Source: Membranipora membranacea (taxonomy: Eukaryota > Bryozoa > Gymnolaemata > Cheilostomatida > Membraniporidae). From it: 64,000 nt of DNA. The stretch covers positions 4,712,001 to 4,776,000 of the forward strand of contig OU612065.1 of assembly GCA_914767715.1 (NCBI GenBank). The letters run 5' to 3'. This document shows positions 57,101 to 64,000 of this stretch, one piece after another (the stretch's first letter is position 1; every line of letters begins with the position of its first letter). A program made the translations under genes and the position numbers. The notes below the pieces were generated by a model. It was not told where the DNA came from and did no database searches. It saw nothing but the letters and a program-made list of their open reading frames with translations.

Positions 57101-60100
57101 AAAATCCTCCCTGATAGTTTGGATTCTGCCAGTTAGTATATTCTCTGAATAGTTCTATGCTATCCAGTGTGCTGTTGTAAAACTCGGTGTGAGGGACTAT
57201 AGATGGCTCGACGAGGTAGTTTGTTGCATCTGTAATGGAGTTTTTAGTGGAAGACCGTAAGTCTTTTGGCAATGACTTGGTTTGCTAAATGTCCCAATGT
57301 CTGAAATCTTGTGTTTTCAAAAAAATTGAAGTTCTTTTCCCAACATAGTTTAGTCCTATCTCAACGACCCGAACAAAACTGTGGCCAGTGAAATAAGGCT
57401 AACACAGAAAGGCGTTTTTTAATCAAGTTTCTTATTCCTAGGACTGAGAAGAGCATTCTTTTTGAATTCATCTTCCTCACGGGGACACAATACTCATTAT
57501 ACTCTCTTCGGACTTGGCTAGGGAGCCAGATAGCAACAAAGGCAATATTTAGTCAGAATAACTCTTCAACTTAAGATAAAAGAATCTTCAAATTAGGCGA
57601 GTTTTTAATTGATTAGCTTACTGAGAAGCGCGAGAACTTTACAGCAGCTCGGAATCCACCAGTGACATTTGGACATCGGCGGTAGTTCTGCAGGATTTGC
57701 TGGAAACAGCCTATTATTGATAAACTTGTTCAGTTTGTTGATTAGACTCCTGAACTGGTCAACACTTATCCTGTCAACGAAAAAAATAATTACTGATAGT
57801 AAGAGTCTATCATTGGTTGTGGTAAGGTGTAGAGTGGTCCAGGGTAAAGTTTTTTGTCTAGGTCCATCGAACCAAAATCAATTCGAGTAATTAAACCACT
57901 TGTCAGCGTGCTCTCAAGAGTTTGCAATTGCTATTCGTGAGTTACAAACTGCACTAAATAATTGTGAGTGGTAGCTGATGATTCACTGGTGAGGGACTGA
58001 TGTGTAGTGTCAATCTGAGGGGGGGGGGGTTTGTACATGTTATACTCACAGCTGGTACCAGTTGACCAGATAGTGATGAGCCTGATCAGCTAGAGAGGAC
58101 ATATGTCGTAACAGGTGAGCAAATATGACGTATGTCGTAACATTTTGAAACAGTGGGTTCTGAAAAAAAATCAAAACTGTATGATATAATGTACTATAAT
58201 ACAAAATAATGTAATATAATATGACATAATTGCTTGGAACCAGGATTAGTATTGATTTAATTTTCATACCTTGAGAACTGAAAATACTGCTATTTGTCAA
58301 AATTCTGACAAAATATTATAAGTAAAATCATAAACAGAGAATTGGCTCGCTATCAAATGGGCTAAAGAACAGGTAGTTGTACTCCCCTGAACCCATTTCT
58401 CATGACAGTAGTTTATGTACATTTATAGTGTGTTCATAAACGTAAGCTGAGCAACAAATCAATATCGCAATCTAATAAAATAATACAGAAGTCAGATTGA
58501 CTAAATTTCCAAAAGCTGGTAGATGGCTTGATGACCATCCAAATTCTACGTTACATATTTATGGATATGATGTAAGACATTTAGCAAATTGAATGAACTT
58601 ACAAGAGAAAATATAAGGTAGGCTCTGAGATCATCTGTACTGACACTAACTTTGGCTCTGGTCGTCTCGGAAAGCCTAAAATTCACACACACTATTAAAA
58701 TGAAGCCACAATGTAAAAGAAGTCAGGCTATATCTATACTGAAATACAGCCAAATATAAATGGCCACTCTTTTGTTTAGTGAGAAATTTCCTCATTCTCT
58801 GAAATATTCTAGCTTGTCGACCTACCCAAGTTTTTCCAGGCACTTTTATCAGATTTTACTGGACATGAAATGCGATTGATGCAGTGTGTAACAACTTAGT
58901 GCTGGATATGGGGGTGTTGGAACTTTAACTGTGCTGTAAACATAGCTTAAAACAATATTGGTCTCCACATAATGAAATCAATAAAACTTGATGAGTAGGC
59001 AGCTCATAAAACCTCGTCATCAAACTCACCCTTTATCTGAGAGCAAACAGTTGATAACTGCCTTCAGTACTCCTTTCTGTATCTCACTTGGCTGAGAACA
59101 AATAAACAGTGAACAATAAACAAAATCTACCAAGAGCCAACAGATAAAATGACAGTAATGCTAGATCTAGGATTATGTGAGAAATATCTATATCTCCTCC
59201 ATACAAGTCCGGGGGGGGGGGGGGAGGGGGCATAGAAAATATCACACTTTCCGCATAGACCAATTAATATCCCGGAAAGGCAACCTTAGCTGAGTAAATT
59301 GTAATTATCAAATTGTGTCGAGAAATGGGTTCATCCGAAAAAAAAACAAGCCAATTCCAAAAGTACACGGTGCCCCGATAATTTTCACCATGGCATACTC
59401 ATAGGACTTTTACGTAGTGAACCCACTTACTGTTTTCTTCAGGATTTCATAAACTGTATCAACCAAATCATGTTGTATTCCAGAATCTGTAGTAGTACTA
59501 TATTCTGCATCCTTCGGTATCGTCTACAAACAACCAAAAAAAACCGACTCAAGTGCCACACCTCAGGATTGCCATTTCAAATTCTTTACAATTCAAAGAT
59601 ATTCAAAATCATTCCAATTTCAAATATTTTGTTACAGATTGCAATATACCATGTTACACAATTAATATTGTTTTGGTTCTATGAGAGACCATATTCATAT
59701 CATGCTGGTGTCTGACCTTGAATGTAGCGTTGATTTCACTAAAGGAAGAAAACATTGTATTATACATCGCCGTCAGCTCTGTCCAGTCATTGGAGTCCTT
59801 GGCTTGTTTGTACATATTCCTGAGTAAGAAAACCATATAAAACATGATAGTCCAACAATGGAGATTCGATGGATGGCAAATTATGAATGTAGGCCAGCTA
59901 TGCAAAAAATTTGAAATTCAAAATCATATTATTGGCATTATTGTTACCTACAAATAATCAACGTAAAATTTGCCTGCTTATTTTGAGAGTGAAAATTCAG
60001 TCGGCTGCAATGGTGACCTTTTGAAGAAGCGCTCTGGTAGTTTGCAAAGAGCTGACACTTACTTCAATCCTGAGCAGTTTAAATTTCTCTCTTGTTGTTT

Positions 60101-61021
60101 CAATGCGGACCCAGTAACCTTTCTCCGAGGATTACGAGAACTTGGTGTATCTCTTGGAGTTGAGGGTGGGCGTGGTGAGGTCCCAGTGCTGGGTGCAGTG
60201 AGACTTCCATTGTTCTGTTCTATATCCGGCAATTTTAATTTTTCACCCTTGTTCTTCTTCTTTGGTCCAATGTTTTGGAAGAAGTTTGCTATGCTTTGAA
60301 GAGGTCCTGTTGCCTAAAAATGAACGCATAAATCAATTACAAAATGTTTTTCTTCGATTTTACTATGTTTTTAGTCTAATAACTATGGGAGGTTCATCTT
60401 TTTCATAAACGCTGATGTGATATTGTGTAGCAGCATGTGTATATATATATATTATATCACTTTTATTTGCTGATCACGTAAGTACTTGTCTGCTGTTACA
60501 TTAACTCACCTCTTTAGTACTGGGTTGAATAGAAGAGTTCTTGACTTTCTCTCTGTGTAATTTGGAGTAACGATCCCGCAGGTCATCACTCTCTGTATTC
60601 CGAAGTCGGCCATTTTGAAATGTTCTGACTTGATTGGCTACTGCAGCATCGTAAAACGCACCGCAGCCCGGGCTGAATTTAAAAAAGAATGGATACAGGT
60701 TAGGGTAAATTATAGAGTTGTTTCATGTACTGTCGCTATCTTGGACCTCATGACAAATCCAATACGGTAAGGGGGGATGCAGGCAATAATTTTTTGTGTT
60801 TTTACTGTTAGATAAATCAAGATTCTACCTTCCTTCATTTTTAGAGTACGACATAGCTGGACAGTAACTGGAATGATCTATATTTATAGCAGGTTTGTTA
60901 CTCACCATATAGTTCGTCGGGTACCAGGAGGTTGAGCGACAGTAAGTTTACAGCTTGTACAAGTCTTTGAGTGAGCAGTAGACTGGGGGCTGACTGTCGC
61001 TGTCGCGTCGTTGCTATCCAT
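54151..61021 (-). CDS. HECTD2: HECTD2, HECT-type E3 ubiquitin ligase (18 exons, 828 aa)
   Basis: Exons from 5' to 3': 61021-60906, 60672-60510, 60313-60063, 59819-59717, 59523-59431, 59091-59030, 58675-58603, 58159-58050, 57770-57622, 57229-57009, 56863-56756, 56465-56241, 56112-55948, 55745-55622, 55290-55145, 54965-54850, 54628-54488, 54271-54151; phases agree throughout. Residues C21-x2-C24 and C39-x2-C42 could bind zinc. A Ser/Pro-rich linker and a helical region follow ([69 protein letters not shown]). The HECT domain spans 484-828: [53 protein letters not shown], and the active Cys796 in [11 protein letters not shown]. The C-terminus GFGLE is typical of HECTD2. The HECT cysteine takes ubiquitin from an E2 and passes it to the substrate. 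The length is slightly above the vertebrate form. Confidence 0.95.
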
Positions 61022-62196
61022 GGTCCTCCTCAGATATCTCTCCCTGACACCGACTGTCAAAATTTATCACATCAAATTATTGTGGAGGCATTTAATATTT
61101 TTGATGTAGAATATCTACATTGAAATACTGACTGTTGGATTCAGATCTAGTGAGGTCCACAGGTTGATAACTAGCTGTCATGTCTGTTAGAAAAGCCTCT
61201 AAACAATGGATATTCGTTCAGTCAGCTGTTTTCACTACTAATAATTTTGTACAGAAAGCAGGTACATTTTATAGGCTTCTGAGCCTTGATATTGAACAAA
61301 TATTCAACAAACACTCACCGTATCAGACAGGGAGTGGTAAGACTACCATAATCAGTGACCAGGATGATAGAATATCATATCATACGTCGCTCATATCAGT
61401 GTAAAGATTTATATATCCGTAGTTATACGCAAATTTTCCTCTTCTTGTTTGTAGCCAGCATCAAATACTGAAATGTGAGGAATGAACTTGCTTGTACATG
61501 AAGTTTACCAATAATCAATACCGTTACCATTACATGGGACAATGTGAACAATGGTTCATTTTAGAAATAAAGCAAAAATTGATTTCTGGAAGATGAATAT
61601 AAATAGTATGCAATTATACAACGCATGTTCACTGGATTGTAGCACATCACTTGTAACATTTAGAATCCTGCTCATGGTGAATATCACTGTTACGTCTTTC
61701 ACCATTGTAGCATGTCACAAAATCAAAGCAAATAGTTTCAGCCAGAATGAAATAAAGAGAATGTTGTACCGCCAAAATTCTCGCATATCAAATAGATAGG
61801 CAATGGTTATATAGGGTACATCCTTGGGGATCTAACTTCGAGTTTATTTTTATCGCCGATAATTTACACACAGGAAGCGAGGGAAAAGAACCAATGCAGC
61901 CCGATTCTGTGCGTATGTATCATACAGCTTTACTCTGAATAAATATTTGGCAAAAAAGTCCAAGTGAGCAATCTATGAAAGTTAGGAACAGCATATTAAA
62001 ATTGGTTTTGCTTAGATATGTTTGGCATACAATTTTACCAGTTTTAACGGCTTCAACTGTCTTCCTTATCATTGAGGGCAAAACATTTCACACCACCTGG
62101 TGCGCCACTCATGAAGTCCTGGCCTGCACTCTGTTTTGGCTCGCTAGAGCCGAGGCAGTCTGTATTATTCCTTACCATTGATATCTTTATGTGTGC

Positions 62197-62343
62197 AGTG
62201 CACACTAGATCAAGTTTAATCCAAATGCCTGCATCCCATTTGCTCCCTTTCAAGTTTGGTCCATTTGCCTGCATTCGGAGCTGCTCCACATCCACTGGTC
62301 ACGCCGAATGCAGGCAAATGGACCAAACTTGGTCTAAGTGCAC
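62197..62343. mobile_element. Foldback MITE, related to the copy at 10.9 kb
   Basis: A perfect 28-bp stem (CAAGTTTGGTCCATTTGCCT at 62,251 and its complement to 62,331) surrounds a 25-base loop. Further out, ACTAGATCAAGTTTAATCC near 62,207 is another diverged copy of the same end, so the left side carries the terminus twice. Ends read GTGCAC/GGTGCAC. Confidence 0.75.
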
Positions 62344-62453
62344 CCCAAAGACAGGTGTCTATTTGAAACACTGTAATAACACGTATTTGTGCACACATGA
62401 CAGCACAGAAAAAAATGCTTCGCATCATATATATATTTAGTATAGATTAAAGC

Positions 62454-62507
62454 TAGCCTTCGTGAGGCCACTTTTATTGTCTTGGTTGTGGCCACATGAC
62501 AAGGCTA
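62454..62507. mobile_element. TAGCCT-family MITE, 54 bp, diverged copy
   Basis: The ends TAGCCTTCGTGAGGCCAC and GTGGCCACATGACAAGGCTA are imperfect inverse copies. Flanks GATTAAAGC and GGTTAAACC agree at 7 of 9 positions, consistent with an older insertion of the same family. Confidence 0.6.
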
Positions 62508-62542
62508 GGTTAAACCTGGACATAACTATAATACAATATGAT

Positions 62543-62577
62543 ATCAGAGACTATAGATAATATCTATAGTCTCTGAT
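62543..62577. repeat. Perfect 35-base palindrome
   Basis: Arms of 17 bases (ATCAGAGACTATAGATA) surround one central base. ATATGATATCA occurs on both sides, at about 62,536 and 62,579, so the palindrome may be a tiny insertion or a replication-slippage product. Confidence 0.7.
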
Positions 62578-63772
62578 GATATGATATCACATGGTTATTT
62601 GTAGAATCAATAGCAATACAATGAGATTGTACCTGGGCCCTGATGAAATGTAAAACTCCAGATCATATGTCAGACAGGGATGGCTCAGAAAGGGTACACC
62701 ATGTGGACAACCTTGATATATTGTGTTACCATTTGCCTACTATTATCTCATTACTACATTATCACATTATCTATTACCGATTTCCCTGAATGGGTCAGGC
62801 GATGGGTAAACCACCCATGGAAGAGTTAATATATATTTGTTCTAAAAAAGTCAGTTGTCTCCAGTTTGTGACTCAACCAGGCACTGGATCTTTTGAACCT
62901 GCTTATCATAAAAAACAATCTGGAGAATGTTTTTTGTAACTGCTTGTCTTTTGAAGATGAAATTACAATAACGCATTACAAACAATTTGGATAGATATTG
63001 GGATACAAGGTGTAACGGCCAGCATGGCCTAATTTTAGCTCATCTTGTTTATCTATTTTGCACTGTATAAAGCCTAATATTTTCATAAGAAAGTGATTCA
63101 TAAACCCATGCTTTTGTCACCGACCAGTAAGTATTTTGTAACCTTTTGTGGTTATTAATCAGATATCCACCTGTTCGGTGGTTTGCTGTTGCCCAGCTAT
63201 GAAGCTATATGAATCATTCAGATGTTTTTGTAAACAATTTAACTGATTATAAAAACTTGTGTATTGATCATAGAGATTTGTTCTATGCTTGGCCTAGCCA
63301 TGGAAGGTCATGTCATGTTCCACCAATTTAGCACAGCCGTTTTATAGAGCCAATCAGGTAATTAATAACTTTACTTTTTCTGTGAATCTGAACTGTTAAT
63401 ATCTTTGATGTGAAATAATGTAAAAGTCTCAACTGTATTTGATGTTATACCTGCTAATTTTATACTTTTGGAAACACATTTTTACCAACTTGTTGTTCAA
63501 ACTTTGTAGTTTTCACGGTGTCTTAATGGCATCAGTTCGAGACTTACGGCTCAATAAATAACTCAAGAACTTAACCACGGCTGCCGCTACACAAGGCATA
63601 AAAAGAAAAACAAGATTCAATTGTTTCCTTGTATGCATTGTAACAAATTTAAGCAATATTTGTAGATTGAGTTCTTGAAAAAGTGCTAGGGCCTTGACCC
63701 TTGCCCCACTTCTCCCCGGGGAATGTAGCAATGACAGAATTACAAAAACAATGTGAATACATGCCAAACATC

Positions 63773-63778
63773 TTTATT
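63773..63778 (-). promoter_or_regulatory. Poly(A) signal of the right-edge gene
   Basis: The minus strand has AATAAA about 57 bases after the stop codon of the partial gene at 63,835-64,000. Confidence 0.6.
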
Positions 63779-63834
63779 TTAACCTGATATTGCCTTTTTA
63801 CATAAGGTAATGAAAACTTGAAAAGGCTTCTCCG

Positions 63835-64000
63835 TTAACCAACAATAATGCTTCCGCCGTTGCCGATCATCGTGCGACTACCACTAGATGAGGAAATGCT
63901 AAGAGAGCCTGGGCAGATGGTGGCCACTGAGCTGGTGGTGGTGAGAGTCTTACAGCGATTCGATCCCCCACACACTGTCACCTTTATATTCTCCAATACT
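63835..64000 (-). CDS. C-terminal exon of an unidentified protein (5' partial)
   Basis: The minus strand reads 55 codons to TAA at 63,837-63,835: VLENIKVTVCGGSNRCKTLT, then TICPGSLSISSSSGSRTMIG, ending GGSIIVG. It is Ser/Thr/Gly-rich with three cysteines and no charged tail, compatible with the end of an extracellular or repeat-bearing protein, but I do not recognise the family. A poly(A) signal at 63,773 supports it as a terminal exon. Confidence 0.6.
   Translation of the reverse strand, partial: VLENIKVTVCGGSNRCKTLTTTSSVATICPGSLSISSSSGSRTMIGNGGSIIVG

Larger units (their letters stand above)
61022..63772. other. Region upstream of HECTD2, repeats only
   Basis: It contains the HECTD2 promoter region (not delimited), a foldback MITE at 62,197-62,343, a TAGCCT-type element at 62,454-62,507 and a perfect palindrome at 62,543-62,577. 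No coding exon was recognised. Confidence 0.5.

Noticed and set aside
1-64000. CRISPR array, operon or bacterial or phage system
   Set aside because: No spacer-repeat pattern; genes are spliced and of animal families; the tandem repeats have no unique spacers.

Overview
The window is nuclear DNA of an animal, most likely an aquatic invertebrate; an early-branching lineage such as a sponge is possible but is only a guess. The reasons are GT-AG spliced genes with introns of a few hundred bases, orthologues of animal genes (SCO1/2, SLC22, TMEM145/GPR180, ENO4, HECTD2), an AT-rich intergenic background, and many non-LTR, SINE and MITE-type repeats. No bacterial genes, CRISPR arrays or operons are present. 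I assembled gene models by reading exon ends, splice sites and phases by eye; every listed multi-exon model closes in frame.

Layout: 1-3.8 kb is a young CR1/L2-like LINE with both reading frames open (its 5' end lies outside the window). SCO1/2 (+, 7 exons) spans 6.06-8.26 kb. A tandem array of three SLC22-type transporters on the minus strand follows: copy A intact (10.6-17.0 kb), copy B decayed (21.8-25.6 kb), copy C intact but divergent (27.5-31.3 kb). Copy A carries a nested, opposite-strand SAP/SWIM pseudogene in its first intron. The A-B interval holds a stack of nested DNA transposons and SINEs. TMEM145 (+, 14 exons) is at 32.9-40.2 kb. A stretch of about 8.5 kb with no recognisable gene follows, then a tRNA-derived SINE and an AT-rich foldback repeat. 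ENO4 (+, 3 exons, degenerate enolase active site) is at 51.1-53.4 kb. HECTD2 (-, 18 exons) converges on it at 54.2-61.0 kb. The last exon of an unidentified minus-strand gene enters at 63.8 kb.

The genes look like ordinary housekeeping and transport neighbours with no sign of a shared pathway: copper delivery to cytochrome oxidase, membrane transport, a GOLD-domain seven-pass protein, an enolase-like protein linked in the family to sperm flagella, and a ubiquitin ligase. The most unusual material is in the repeats. Four very small palindromic elements (38-282 bp) share TAGCCT termini, three of them with perfect 9-bp target duplications. A three-level nest of DNA elements sits between SLC22 copies A and B. 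There is also the SWIM pseudogene whose three stops are all TAG, and the step-by-step decay of SLC22 copy B.
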